From Pectobacterium aroidearum (GTDB taxonomy: Bacteria; Pseudomonadota; Gammaproteobacteria; Enterobacterales; Enterobacteriaceae), in contig NZ_CP065044.1 in assembly GCF_015689195.1 (NCBI RefSeq), positions 434,001 to 498,000 of the forward strand: DNA of 64,000 nucleotides. The letters are read 5' to 3'. A program made the position numbers and the translations under genes. How positions within the stretch are numbered: position 1 is the first letter of the stretch; every line of letters starts with the position of its first letter. Shown here one piece after another: positions 39,873 through 49,031 of this stretch. The notes beneath the pieces are model-generated. The model was not told where the DNA came from and did no database searches. It worked only from the letters and a program-made list of their open reading frames with translations.

Positions 39873-41483
39873 ATGAAAGCACGAGCAATACTCCGTACCC
39901 TGCTGTTAGGTTCACTCTGCATGGCCGCTACGCCGGCCATTCTATCGGCAAAAACCCCTGACGATCAGCTGATCGTGGGGATGAACATGAACAACATGCT
40001 CTCACTCGATCCGGCCGCCATGACCGGTAATGAGGTGGTGGGCATTATCGTCAATCTCTATGACTCGCTGGTGGTGCTGGATCCCGCCAACCTGAGTAAC
40101 ATCCAGCCTTCTCTGGCGAAAAGCTGGAGCGTCAGTGATGACGGCAAAGTCATTACCTTCAATCTGGTGGATAACGCCAAATTCCACTCCGGTAACCCCG
40201 TCACGGCGCAAGACTTCGCCTGGTCGATGAAGCGTCTGCTTAACCTCAACATGGCGCAGGCCACGACGTGGAAATCCTACGGCTTCACCGCGGAAAACGT
40301 GGAGAAAATGATTCGCGCCAAAGACGACCACACCGTTGAAATTGAACTGCCAAAACCAAACGACCCCAAACTGGTGCTCTACTCGCTGGCGACGCTGGGC
40401 AGCGGCTCAGTGCTGGACAGCAAAACGGTCATGAAGCATGAGAAAAACGGTGACTGGGGCAACGGCTGGCTGACCACGAACGAAGCCGGTTCCGGCCCGT
40501 TCAAGCTGGACGTGTGGCAGGCGAAAGACGTGCTGCGCATTAGCAAAGTTGAGAACAACTGGCAGGGCGACGCTAAAATGCGGCGTGTGATCTTCCGTCA
40601 TATGACCGAATCACAGGCGCTGCGCCTGATGATTGAAAAAGGCGACATTGACGTGGCCTCTGGTATGTCGGTGCCGGATATCAACGCGCTGAAACAAGAT
40701 AAAGACGTTGTGGTTGATGAGGTGAAAAAAGGCACGCTGTACTACGTTGCCATGAGCCTGAAAAATGAATACTTCGCTAAACCGAAAGTGCGTGAAGCGG
40801 TTCGCTACCTGATTGATTACGATGGCGTTAATAAAACAGTGATGCCAGGCTACGGTTTCTATCATCAGCGCCCCATCCAGAAAGGGATGGATGCGACGTT
40901 GCCGGATCCGGGCTACAAGCTTGACGTGCCGCGCGCCAAAGCGCTGCTGGCCGAAGCGGGCTACCCAAATGGATTTGAAACCACGCTGCGTGTTCTGTCC
41001 GATCAGCCGTTCCTGAATCTGGCGACATCGGTACAGTCCACGTTGGCACAGGCGGGCATCAAAGCCAAAATCATCTCCGGCACCGGTAATCAGGTTTACG
41101 GCGCGATGCGCGATCGTAACTTCGATATGCTGGTTGGCCGCGGCGGTGGCGGCGTCGATCCGCATCCTCACTCCAGCCTGCGTTCTGTTGTCTATAACCC
41201 GGATAACAGCGACGAAGCCAAACTGACCAACTTCCAGGGCTGGCGCACCTCTTTCTACGACAAACCGCTGAACGACATGATCGATCAGGCGCTGTTGGAG
41301 AAAGATCCTCAGAAACAAAAGCAGATGTATATCAACGTACAGAATCGCTATGAAGAACTGTTCCCGGCCATTATTCCGGTGTCGCAGATGATCGATTCCG
41401 TGGTGTTGCGTAAGGACGTGAAAGGCTATGTGCCACATCCGTCTTCTACGACGCATCTGCGCGAGGTGTATAAGCAGCGCTAG
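39873..41483 (+). CDS. peptide/opine-type ABC transporter, periplasmic binding protein (family 5)
   Basis: This protein of 536 residues has a signal peptide (MKARAILRTLLLGSLCMAA, ending ILSAK). The mature part follows the DppA/OppA family: SLDPAAMTGNE, LAKSWSVSDDGKVITFNL, VTAQDFAWSMKRLL. Besides peptides, this family takes nickel, sugars, opines and plant oligosaccharides. I preferred the second of two adjacent ATGs because GGAG then lies 7 bases upstream. A perfect hairpin follows the gene. Ligand unknown. Confidence 0.85.
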   Translation: MKARAILRTLLLGSLCMAATPAILSAKTPDDQLIVGMNMNNMLSLDPAAMTGNEVVGIIVNLYDSLVVLDPANLSNIQPSLAKSWSVSDDGKVITFNLVDNAKFHSGNPVTAQDFAWSMKRLLNLNMAQATTWKSYGFTAENVEKMIRAKDDHTVEIELPKPNDPKLVLYSLATLGSGSVLDSKTVMKHEKNGDWGNGWLTTNEAGSGPFKLDVWQAKDVLRISKVENNWQGDAKMRRVIFRHMTESQALRLMIEKGDIDVASGMSVPDINALKQDKDVVVDEVKKGTLYYVAMSLKNEYFAKPKVREAVRYLIDYDGVNKTVMPGYGFYHQRPIQKGMDATLPDPGYKLDVPRAKALLAEAGYPNGFETTLRVLSDQPFLNLATSVQSTLAQAGIKAKIISGTGNQVYGAMRDRNFDMLVGRGGGGVDPHPHSSLRSVVYNPDNSDEAKLTNFQGWRTSFYDKPLNDMIDQALLEKDPQKQKQMYINVQNRYEELFPAIIPVSQMIDSVVLRKDVKGYVPHPSSTTHLREVYKQR

Positions 41484-41500
41484 TGTCCACACGTTAAACA

Positions 41501-41535
41501 GGATGATTAGCCGACACGTTCCCGGCTAATCATCC
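41501..41535 (+). other. intercistronic hairpin after the binding-protein gene
   Basis: GGATGATTAGCCG (41501-41513) and CGGCTAATCATCC (41523-41535) form a perfect 13-base stem with a nine-base loop in the 132-base gap before the first permease. No T-run follows. It is likely to raise the binding-protein mRNA level relative to the membrane genes. Confidence 0.7.
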
Positions 41536-41615
41536 CGATCAGATACGCTAAAAAGAGATGACCGCGTGAGTGGTGATTTGCTGTCGCCGCTAACCGGGAT
41601 ATCAGGAGAAAGAAC

Positions 41616-42656
41616 ATGGTTTTCTCTGATTGGATCAAGCCGGGTGGAGTACTGCGTCGTTTGGCAAAGCGTCTGTTTCAGGTGATCGTCACACTGTTCG
41701 GGTTATTAATCCTGACTTTCGTGATCGGCCGCGTGATGCCAATCGATCCGGTCCTGGCTATTGTCGGACAGGATGCCGACCAAAGTACCTATCAACAGGT
41801 TTACCAACAGCTGGGGTTGGATAAGCCGCTGTATGTGCAGTTCTTTATTTACTTCAATTCGCTGATGCATGGGGATCTGGGCAATGCGCTCCTGACCGGA
41901 CGACCGGTTATGGATGACATTATCCGCGTTTTCCCGGCCACCGTTGAGCTGGCGACGATGGCGATTATCGTCGGTGCCGGTCTGGGCGTGCCGCTAGGTG
42001 TGCTGGCTGCGGCGCGGCGCGGCAAGTGGGCGGATTATGTGGTGCGTTTTATCAGTTTGGCTGGTTATTCCACGCCAATATTCTGGGTCGGGATGATGGG
42101 GCTGCTGGTGTTCTATGCCTGGCTGAACTGGGTTGGAGGAGCAGGGCGGGTTGACATGGCCTATGACGGGCTGGTGGAAAACCGTACCGGTTTGCTACTG
42201 GTGGATTCGTTACTGGCGGGCGAGTGGGATGTATTCCGCAGTGCACTGAACCATTTGGTGCTGCCGGCTACGATTCTCGGTTTCCACTCGTTGGCCTATA
42301 TCAGCCGTATGACGCGCAGCTTCATGCTGGCGCAGCTTTCGCAGGAATACATCATTACTGCGCGAGTGAAAGGGCTGTCGGAGTTCCGCGTTGTCTGGGC
42401 ACACGCGTTTCGCAATATTCTGGTTCAGCTTCTGACGGTGGTGGCGCTGGCCTATGGCTCGTTGCTGGAAGGGGCGGTACTGATCGAAACGGTCTTCTCA
42501 TGGCCGGGCTTTGGTTCCTATCTGACAGGCAGTCTGCTGCTGGGGGATATGAACGCGGTGATGGGTTGTGTGCTGCTGGTGGGGTTGATCTTTGTGACGC
42601 TTAACCTGCTGTCGGACATGTTGTATCAAATCTTTGATCCGAGGACGAACGCATGA
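41616..42656 (+). CDS. peptide-type ABC transporter, permease (DppB/OppB-like)
   Basis: This 346-residue inner-membrane protein has six hydrophobic spans. The N-terminal region (LFQVIVTLFGLLILTFVIGRVMP) and the EAA loop (EYIITARVKGLSEFRVVWAHAFRN) are typical of DppB-type permeases. It overlaps the next permease by 4 bases. AGGAGAAAGAAC precedes the ATG. Confidence 0.92.
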   Translation: MVFSDWIKPGGVLRRLAKRLFQVIVTLFGLLILTFVIGRVMPIDPVLAIVGQDADQSTYQQVYQQLGLDKPLYVQFFIYFNSLMHGDLGNALLTGRPVMDDIIRVFPATVELATMAIIVGAGLGVPLGVLAAARRGKWADYVVRFISLAGYSTPIFWVGMMGLLVFYAWLNWVGGAGRVDMAYDGLVENRTGLLLVDSLLAGEWDVFRSALNHLVLPATILGFHSLAYISRMTRSFMLAQLSQEYIITARVKGLSEFRVVWAHAFRNILVQLLTVVALAYGSLLEGAVLIETVFSWPGFGSYLTGSLLLGDMNAVMGCVLLVGLIFVTLNLLSDMLYQIFDPRTNA

Positions 42657-43576
42657 ATATTTCCTCTGAGCCGCCGGTCACTCGCGAATCGGTAATGCGG
42701 ACACCGCCGGAAAAACGCGCGAGCCGGCTGCGGCTACGCGGTGCGCGGATCGCCGGGTTCCTGTTGATGATGCTGCGCAATCCGCTGACCGCGATTGGTT
42801 CTGCGATTGTGCTGATGTTGATGCTGGTCGCGATCTTCGCCCCGTGGATTGCGACACACGATCCGCTGGCGCAGGACTTGGCCAACGCGTTACAGGCACC
42901 GAGTGCCGCACACTATTTTGGCACCGATGAGTTCGGGCGCGATGTGTTTAGCCGTCTGGTCTATGGTTCACGCATCACGCTGTATATCGTTGCGCTGGTG
43001 TCCGTCACCGTCGGACCTATCGGGCTGCTACTGGGCGTGGTGGCGGGCTATTACGGCGGGATTGTCGATACCATCCTGATGCGTATCACCGATATTTTCA
43101 TCTCTTTCCCTAGTCTGGTGCTGGCGCTGGCGTTTGTTGCAGCGCTTGGCCCAGGGCTGGAACATGTGGTGATTGCGATTACGCTGACGGCCTGGCCGCC
43201 GATTGCCCGTCTGGCAAGGGCGGAGACGCTGTCGCTGCGTCACGCGGACTTTGTTTCTGCCGTGAAGCTGCAAGGAGCCTCGTCTATCCGCATCCTGCTG
43301 CACCACATTGTGCCGCTGTGTCTGCCGTCGGTGATTATCCGTATCACGATGAATATGGCCGGCATCATTCTGACCGCGGCAGGTCTGGGCTTTCTGGGGT
43401 TGGGTGCACAGCCGCCCGATCCTGAATGGGGAGCGATGATCTCTGCGGGTCGTCGTTACATGATGGAGTGCTGGTGGTTAGTAACTATTCCGGGGCTGGC
43501 GATTTTGATTAACAGCCTGGCGTTCAACTTCCTTGGAGACGGCCTACGTGACATCCTCGATCCCAGAACTGAATAA
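42653..43576 (+). CDS. peptide-type ABC transporter, permease (DppC/OppC-like)
   Basis: This 307-residue partner permease has an N-terminal cytoplasmic tail, then LMMLRNPLTAIGSAIVLM, the conserved HYFGTDEFGRDVFSRLVYG segment of DppC, and the EAA loop RHADFVSAVKLQGASSIRIL. It overlaps both neighbours, indicating an intact operon. Confidence 0.92.
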   Translation: MNISSEPPVTRESVMRTPPEKRASRLRLRGARIAGFLLMMLRNPLTAIGSAIVLMLMLVAIFAPWIATHDPLAQDLANALQAPSAAHYFGTDEFGRDVFSRLVYGSRITLYIVALVSVTVGPIGLLLGVVAGYYGGIVDTILMRITDIFISFPSLVLALAFVAALGPGLEHVVIAITLTAWPPIARLARAETLSLRHADFVSAVKLQGASSIRILLHHIVPLCLPSVIIRITMNMAGIILTAAGLGFLGLGAQPPDPEWGAMISAGRRYMMECWWLVTIPGLAILINSLAFNFLGDGLRDILDPRTE

Positions 43577-44435
43577 GTTTTCTCAACGTGCGCCGGGAAG
43601 CTCGCCCCTGATGGAAGTGGAAAATCTGCGGGTGAGCTTCGTGAACCGCGGGGCAGTGACTGATGCCGTGCGCGGCGTGTCCTTCACACTGGGTTGTGAA
43701 AAGCTGGCGATTGTCGGCGAATCTGGCTCCGGTAAATCGACGGTCGGCCGTGCGTTATTACAACTGCATCCGCACAGTGCGCGGATTACTGCAGACAAAC
43801 TGCGTTTCGGCGATACCGATCTGCTGAAAGCGGATGAGGCGCGGATGCGTCAGATTCGCGGTAAGCGCATATCGATGATTATGCAGGATCCAAAATACTC
43901 GCTGAACCCGGTGGTGTGCGTCGGCGATCAGATTGCCGAAGCCTATCTGGCACACCATAAAGTGTCGCACCGTGAGGCGAAGGAGAAGGTTATGGCGATG
44001 CTGGACGTGGTGCGTATTCGCCAGCCAGAGCGCGTCTATAATTTGTATCCTCATGAAATCTCAGGCGGGCAGGGGCAGCGCATCATGATTGCGATGATGC
44101 TGATTACAGAACCCGAAATCGTAATTGCCGATGAGCCAACCTCGGCGCTGGATGTCTCTGTGCGCTTGCAGGTGTTGGCAATGCTGGACGATCTGGTGAG
44201 CGAGCGCGGTCTGGGGCTGATTTTCATTAGTCACGACATCAATCTGGTACGCAGCTTCTGCGATCGCGTGCTGGTGATGTATGCCGGGCGCGTCGTGGAG
44301 TCCATCGCCGCCGCCGATCTGGACAACGCGCAGCATCCGTATACGCGTGGGTTGCTGAATTCGCTGCCGGATATCGATCATCGCCGTCCGCGTTTGCCGG
44401 TGATGAATCGCGATCCCACCTGGATCAATGGATAA
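43548..44435 (+). CDS. peptide-type ABC transporter, ATPase (DppD-like)
   Basis: This protein of about 295 residues has Walker A GESGSGKSTVG, signature ISGGQGQRIMIAMML, and Walker [17 protein letters not shown]-terminal oligopeptide-type extension contains HPYTRGLLNSLPDI. The start is uncertain: GTG at 43548 with TTGGAG upstream was chosen, TTG at 43533 is possible, and ATG at 43611 would begin at the ABC core. It overlaps the permease gene. The usual Fe-S cysteines of the extension are not evident. Confidence 0.9.
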   Translation: MTSSIPELNKFSQRAPGSSPLMEVENLRVSFVNRGAVTDAVRGVSFTLGCEKLAIVGESGSGKSTVGRALLQLHPHSARITADKLRFGDTDLLKADEARMRQIRGKRISMIMQDPKYSLNPVVCVGDQIAEAYLAHHKVSHREAKEKVMAMLDVVRIRQPERVYNLYPHEISGGQGQRIMIAMMLITEPEIVIADEPTSALDVSVRLQVLAMLDDLVSERGLGLIFISHDINLVRSFCDRVLVMYAGRVVESIAAADLDNAQHPYTRGLLNSLPDIDHRRPRLPVMNRDPTWING

Positions 44436-44446
44436 AGGGGATAATC

Positions 44447-45256
44447 ATGGCAACTGAAGCAATGAGTCAGCGTAAGCCGATGATCGAAGTGAATAACCTG
44501 AATCTCTCTTTTGGTCATGGCAGCGCGAAGAATCAGGTGTTGTACGATGTGAACCTCACCGTCAATGATGGCGATATCTTTGGTCTGGTGGGGGAATCGG
44601 GCTCCGGCAAAACCACGGTACTGAAGTGTCTGGCCGGGCTGTTTAACCATTGGGAAGGCACGCTGTTGATTGACGGAAAGAAACTGGCGCACCGGATCGA
44701 TCAGGCGCGCTGTCGTCAGGTGCAGATGGTGTTTCAGGATCCGTATGGATCGCTGCATCCCCGTCATACGGTGGAATCTATTCTGGAAGAACCTCTGTCG
44801 ATCCATCGCTTTGACGATCGTGACGATCGTATCGATAGCTTGCTGGAGAAGGTGGGGCTGGGAACGAACTTCCGTCGCCGTTATCCGCACCAGCTTTCCG
44901 GTGGGCAGCGCCAGCGTGTGGCGATTGCCCGCGCGCTGATTCTGGAGCCGAGGGTGCTGCTGCTGGATGAGCCGACGTCGGCGCTGGATGTCTCTGTGCA
45001 GGCGGAAATTCTCAATCTGCTTCTGGAGTTGCAGCAGCAGGAAAAGCTGACTTACCTGATGGTGACGCATGATTTGGGGGTGATTTCCCATTTGTGTCAT
45101 AAAGTCGCAGTGATGCAGTACGGCAAGATACTGGAAACGCTGGAAACCGACGACCTGACCAGTGATGTACCGAAGGATGCGTATACCTCAATGCTGGTAG
45201 ATGCCAGCCGTCAGTACAGCCGCGATCTGGCGGTGCGCTCGGAGCGTATGGGCTAG
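44447..45256 (+). CDS. peptide-type ABC transporter, ATPase (DppF-like)
   Basis: This 269-residue second ATPase has Walker A GESGSGKTTVLK near 50, signature LSGGQRQRVAIARAL, and Walker [15 protein letters not shown]. Its gene begins 11 bases after the first ATPase gene with AAAGGGGA upstream. The two ATPases would form a heterodimer. It is last in the operon; a strong terminator follows. Confidence 0.92.
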   Translation: MATEAMSQRKPMIEVNNLNLSFGHGSAKNQVLYDVNLTVNDGDIFGLVGESGSGKTTVLKCLAGLFNHWEGTLLIDGKKLAHRIDQARCRQVQMVFQDPYGSLHPRHTVESILEEPLSIHRFDDRDDRIDSLLEKVGLGTNFRRRYPHQLSGGQRQRVAIARALILEPRVLLLDEPTSALDVSVQAEILNLLLELQQQEKLTYLMVTHDLGVISHLCHKVAVMQYGKILETLETDDLTSDVPKDAYTSMLVDASRQYSRDLAVRSERMG

Positions 45257-45295
45257 ATACGTATGGACTAGGTACGCTGCGCGATAATCATCATG

Positions 45296-45321
45296 AGGGC
45301 CGAGCAATCGGCCCTTTTTTT
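45296..45321 (+). terminator. terminator of the peptide ABC operon
   Basis: AGGGCCGA/TCGGCCCT with loop GCAA is followed by TTTTTTATTTT. Classic intrinsic terminator. Confidence 0.92.
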
Positions 45322-45462
45322 ATTTTATATGCAGGTTTCCGCTAACAGTTGGTTACGAACAGACTTTTATACGTAAAAAAAGGTAAATGGGTAGCGTTGA
45401 AGGGTGTGGATACTTACAATCATTACGCTTTCTGTAGTCGGCCTCTTCAAAAAGGAATTCTC

Positions 45463-46035
45463 ATGTTCAAACGTACTCTGGTTGCTGCGGCAGCCCTTAT
45501 TTCACTGACGGCATTTTCTCCCGCTTTTGCGGCTTCCGACGCCAGCACGCGTGTGCTGTTGACGACGTCCGCGGGCAATATCGAACTGTCTTTAGATAAC
45601 CAAAAAGCGCCAGTTTCGGTAAAAAATTTCGTCGAGTACGTTAACAATGGTTTTTATAACGGGACGACATTTCACCGTGTGATCCCTGGTTTTATGGTAC
45701 AGGGCGGCGGCTTTTCTGGCGAAATGAACCAAAAAGCGACGAATGCGCCGATCAAGAATGAAGCTGACAACGGCCTGCGTAACCAGCGTGGTACGATCGC
45801 GATGGCGCGTACCGCAGAAAAGGATAGCGCGACCAGCCAGTTCTTTATCAACGTCGCCGATAATGCGTTCCTCGATCATGGCCAGCGTGACTTTGGCTAC
45901 GCCGTGTTCGGCAAGGTAGTGAAGGGCATGGAAGTGGTAGATAAGATCTCTCAGGTACAAACGAAAAATGTCGGGCCTTACCAGAATGTGCCGACCACGC
46001 CTATCGTGATTCAGTCCGCGAAAGTGCTACCCTGA
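45463..46035 (+). CDS. ppiA: periplasmic peptidyl-prolyl isomerase A (cyclophilin)
   Basis: This 190-residue protein has a signal peptide ([18 protein letters not shown], ending AFA). The cyclophilin domain shows [23 protein letters not shown] and [10 protein letters not shown]. It catalyses proline cis/trans isomerisation in the periplasm. I chose the ATG at 45463 after AAGGAA; the upstream extension is not supported. Length equals E. coli PpiA. Confidence 0.95.
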   Translation: MFKRTLVAAAALISLTAFSPAFAASDASTRVLLTTSAGNIELSLDNQKAPVSVKNFVEYVNNGFYNGTTFHRVIPGFMVQGGGFSGEMNQKATNAPIKNEADNGLRNQRGTIAMARTAEKDSATSQFFINVADNAFLDHGQRDFGYAVFGKVVKGMEVVDKISQVQTKNVGPYQNVPTTPIVIQSAKVLP

Positions 46036-46070
46036 TTAACGCGATAGATAAGCAAAGAACCGAGAATACG

Positions 46071-46101
46071 CAAAGGCCACTAATGTGGCCTTTGCGTTTT
46101 T
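46071..46101 (+). terminator. ppiA terminator
   Basis: CAAAGGCCAC/GTGGCCTTTG with loop TAAT is followed by CGTTTTT. Confidence 0.88.
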
Positions 46102-46112
46102 GACAAAGCTAG

Positions 46113-46300
46113 CAAGCGGTAGTAATGGATAGATCGTAAAGACGCTGTAAATACTTCCCTGTACGCTCGGCTTGCGCAGATATGAATCTCATCCCTGAGA
46201 TTCACCCTTGTAGGGCCGTCGCTAGCGACGTTCAAAAACGTTCCTGACGTTTTTGTCCATGGCGCAAACGCTTTACTCTTCTATTCCATTACCACCGTTT
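46113..46300 (-). repeat. MITE-like multi-hairpin repeat, copy B (inverted)
   Basis: Read on the minus strand, this matches 7817-8003 along its full length, with about 90% identity by eye and all three internal stems intact. Both terminal arms read AATGG where copy A has AACGG, a paired change that keeps the terminal pairing. It lies beyond the ppiA terminator, again between convergent genes. Confidence 0.85.
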
Positions 46301-46340
46301 TACTGCGTAGATAGACGTTATTAACGTCTCGACTACCGCA

Positions 46341-47636
46341 TTATTCCAGCGCTTTTGCCATTTGCTGTAACCAGGCATCTACGCCTGTGCTCGGCACGTT
46401 CAACTGACGGTAGGTCGTGGTTGCAACGGGATAGCCGCCAACCTCTTCCTGACTGTTCACGAAGCCACCTGTCCGCTGTTTGAAATTCTCTACGATACGT
46501 TTATCGACGGCATCACGATCTTTCGGTCGTGCGCCTGCGCTTTGTAGTACCTGATTGGTGACGGCGCTGGCAGGTGCTGCGGTTAAGCCTGAAGGCCAAA
46601 TCGGGGAGACTTTGAGTAAATTAATCCCGCTGCCTGAGGTTTGCGGCGCGGCTTTTCCCTTGGCATCGTAAGCAAGGTTATCTGACATCCAAACATCGCC
46701 GGAGCTGTTGCTTCCTACCAGCCCTAAGCCTGCTTTGGTATTCGCGCCGTAATGCATCACGTTGCCTGCAACGGAGACGCGTGGGCTGGCAGGCATGGTT
46801 TTCCCTTCCCACTCGCCTTTGACGCCACCAACGCGAACGCCCCAAATGCCAGGGTTGTAGATCAGGTTATTGACCATGACACCCGTTGAACCCGCCTTGA
46901 ACCAGGCGTTGCGCTCGTTGTTGTGCGCATACAGGCTGCCAATGATTGACACATCAGTCACGTTATCGTGAACCAGCGTGCCCATCGAGTGAATGCCTTT
47001 GGTATGAGCTGAGTCGTATAAGCCTTCAGCAACAATATTATTTGAGAGCGTGATGCGGTGTGCGGTTCCCTGTGGGCCGTCATAGCGTGGGCCAGAGATA
47101 GACAAGTTTTCGTCTGTCCCCCAGGCGAAACTGGAGTGGTCGATCACGACGTTGTAGGCATCTTTACCGTTGATTGAAACATCGCGTTCAAAGCCGCTTT
47201 TTTTACCCGTACCGGCATCGCCGATGCGAAAACGGATATGCTGCATGAGCACATCATGCGTGCTAATCCCCATTCCGCCGCGAATGATGGTAATGCCGGG
47301 AGAAGGGGCGGTCTGGCCGGCAATAGTGACAAACGGCTCCGTTAAGCGGAGGTCACTTTTATTCAGGTCGATAATGCCGCCAACCTCAAAAACAATAATA
47401 CGCGGCCCTTTGGCGGCCAGCGCTTCCCGGAGTGAACCAGCCCCAGAAGAGGCCAGCGTTGTGACGCGAATAATTCGCCCACCGCTGCCTGCGACGGTAT
47501 CCGTCCCGAATCCTTTCAACTCTGGTGCTGCCGGTGTGGCAGCGTTAGCCATCGGTATGCCGATACTGAATACTAATCCAGCACTGAATACGACGCTGCT
47601 GCTGAACAGCGCGGCGGACAGAAGAGAACGTTTCAT
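46341..47636 (-). CDS. pelZ: pectate lyase PelZ-like (PL1)
   Basis: This 431-residue secreted protein has a signal peptide (about 1-32, ending MANAA). The parallel beta-helix repeats are typical of family PL1: DLRLTEPFVTIAGQTAPSPG, VLMQHIRFRIGD, VVIDHSSFAWGTDENL, TLSNNIVAEGL. It differs strongly from the three paralogues upstream. Position immediately after pelC matches the pelC-pelZ arrangement described in soft-rot Erwinia, where PelZ is a weak pectate lyase. A terminator lies 25 bases before its start, so read-through or a promoter inside the 168-base gap must drive it. Confidence 0.75.
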   Translation of the reverse strand: MKRSLLSAALFSSSVVFSAGLVFSIGIPMANAATPAAPELKGFGTDTVAGSGGRIIRVTTLASSGAGSLREALAAKGPRIIVFEVGGIIDLNKSDLRLTEPFVTIAGQTAPSPGITIIRGGMGISTHDVLMQHIRFRIGDAGTGKKSGFERDVSINGKDAYNVVIDHSSFAWGTDENLSISGPRYDGPQGTAHRITLSNNIVAEGLYDSAHTKGIHSMGTLVHDNVTDVSIIGSLYAHNNERNAWFKAGSTGVMVNNLIYNPGIWGVRVGGVKGEWEGKTMPASPRVSVAGNVMHYGANTKAGLGLVGSNSSGDVWMSDNLAYDAKGKAAPQTSGSGINLLKVSPIWPSGLTAAPASAVTNQVLQSAGARPKDRDAVDKRIVENFKQRTGGFVNSQEEVGGYPVATTTYRQLNVPSTGVDAWLQQMAKALE

Positions 47637-47660
47637 TTCATTTCCTTGAATATTAACGAT

Positions 47661-47690
47661 AAAAATGAGCGAGCCCTTAGGGCTCGCTCA
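47661..47690 (-). terminator. pelC terminator
   Basis: TGAGCGAGCCC/GGGCTCGCTCA, loop TTA (47666-47690), is followed on the minus strand by TTTTTATCG. It lies 114 bases after the pelC stop and 25 before the pelZ start. An AGGCTCC/GGAGCCT pair flanks a longer loop between the pelC stop and this stem. Confidence 0.88.
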
Positions 47691-47804
47691 AGTGCGGCCC
47701 GAACGATAAACCGACGGGCGTTAAGCTTGCTTGCAGGCTCCTATAGCACAGGACAATGAGGGGCGGAGCCTGAAGTTCGCTTATTTACGCTTTACACGTA
47801 GCAA

Positions 47805-48929
47805 TTAGTTACAGCTTGCTGCTGTCAGGACGGCAAGGTTTTTGCCCACGCCAGCATAGTTCGCCAGTTTATCCTTCACGCACTGTGGTGAAACGGTAGA
47901 GTAGCTGTAAGGAAGAGAAGGGAACGTGCCTGTGCTCTTCCAGTCTTCAGCATTCACGTAGGGCTTGGAATCTTTATCCCAGGTGATGTTGTATTTAGCG
48001 AAGTCAGCCGGGCTCATAACGTTGTTATTACGCAGATCCCACGTACCGAAGTTGGAACCGTCGTAACGTGAGGTCACTGGGTTTTTCGCATTTTCGAACC
48101 AGTTACGTTCGATCAGCGCAATCCCATTCTGGCGCACGTTCAGGCCAGAACTGGTGACGTTGGTATACAGGTTATTGTAGGCGTGAACTTTACCGCCACG
48201 TTGCAGTGGGAGACGAGCGTTAACGTCATCGTAAATATTGTGATGGTAAGTCAGGTCACGGCCCGTATCGCTGCTGCTGAAGCCGCTCAGACCGACTTTT
48301 TTGATGCCGTGAATGTAGTTGTACGATACCGTCACGTTGGTTGAGGCTTTCTTGATATCAATCGCGGATTCGAATGTGGTGTCACCGTCTTTTGTGCCTG
48401 CGCATTCAAAGTTTTTCGCGAAGATCTCGTTGTGGTCAATCCAGACGTTCGGCGTGTTATCGATACGAATCGCATCGCCGTCCTGCGCGCCGCCAGGCAT
48501 GTAGCCGAAACGCATATTGCGGATGACGACATCGGATGATTTCGTCAGCCAGATCCCGAAGTTGGCGGAAGAACCGTTAGTCCCGAGGATGGTGATCCCT
48601 TTGGTGAACTCTTTGATTTCCACACCGCGTGCGTCTTTCTTCCACTGGCCGCAGATATCGTTCTCTGCGGCTTTAATCAGCGCATCTTCATTACCGCTAT
48701 AGGTGATGACGAGCGGGTAAGCGCCTCCTTTGACTTTCTTACCTTTGGAATCCAGTTTCGCTTCTTCGATGATATCAATAATATCTTGCATGGAACGTGC
48801 GGTTTTTTTCACGGCACCGGCAACGTCGCCGCCGTCAGTGGTGGCATAACCCCCCGTATTTGCCGCCATTGTCGGTTGAGCCGCAAGTAATAACAGCCCA
48901 GCGGCTGCAGAAGGCAGTAGGTATTTCAT
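47805..48929 (-). CDS. pelC: pectate lyase (PelC of the pelABC array)
   Basis: This 374-residue secreted PL1 lyase cleaves polygalacturonate by Ca-dependent beta-elimination. Signal peptide MKYLLPSAAAGLLLLAAQPT ends MAA, about 22 residues. The active site is complete: Ca ligands D150 and D152 (DGDAIRID), E187 and D191 (ESAIDIKK), K211, and R239/R244 in RLPLQR; the structural vWiDH is at 162-166. It should leave by the type II Out system. It is closest to the array's distal member in its leader. Naming of the three copies follows position and is moderately certain. Confidence 0.9.
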   Translation of the reverse strand: MKYLLPSAAAGLLLLAAQPTMAANTGGYATTDGGDVAGAVKKTARSMQDIIDIIEEAKLDSKGKKVKGGAYPLVITYSGNEDALIKAAENDICGQWKKDARGVEIKEFTKGITILGTNGSSANFGIWLTKSSDVVIRNMRFGYMPGGAQDGDAIRIDNTPNVWIDHNEIFAKNFECAGTKDGDTTFESAIDIKKASTNVTVSYNYIHGIKKVGLSGFSSSDTGRDLTYHHNIYDDVNARLPLQRGGKVHAYNNLYTNVTSSGLNVRQNGIALIERNWFENAKNPVTSRYDGSNFGTWDLRNNNVMSPADFAKYNITWDKDSKPYVNAEDWKSTGTFPSLPYSYSTVSPQCVKDKLANYAGVGKNLAVLTAASCN

Positions 48930-49012
48930 TAAGGTACTCTCCTTGGAATTGAATTTTTTGGGTATAAATGATCCACATAACCCAGATTATATTATTGGGA
49001 TGTTTCAATAAA

Positions 49013-49031
49013 AATGAAATCAAGGTTTATT
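49013..49031 (-). promoter_or_regulatory. KdgR-type operator of pelC
   Basis: On the minus strand the sequence is AATAAACCTTGATTTCATT. It fits the KdgR pattern of AATRAAA and TTYATT arms around a short spacer. It lies just upstream of the pelC -10 element, and a related block stands before pelA. Confidence 0.6.

Larger units (their letters stand above)
46036..46340. other. convergent ppiA/pelZ intergenic region
   Basis: This 305-base gap holds the ppiA terminator (46071-46101) and copy B of the structured repeat (46113-46300). No gene is supportable. Confidence 0.8.
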
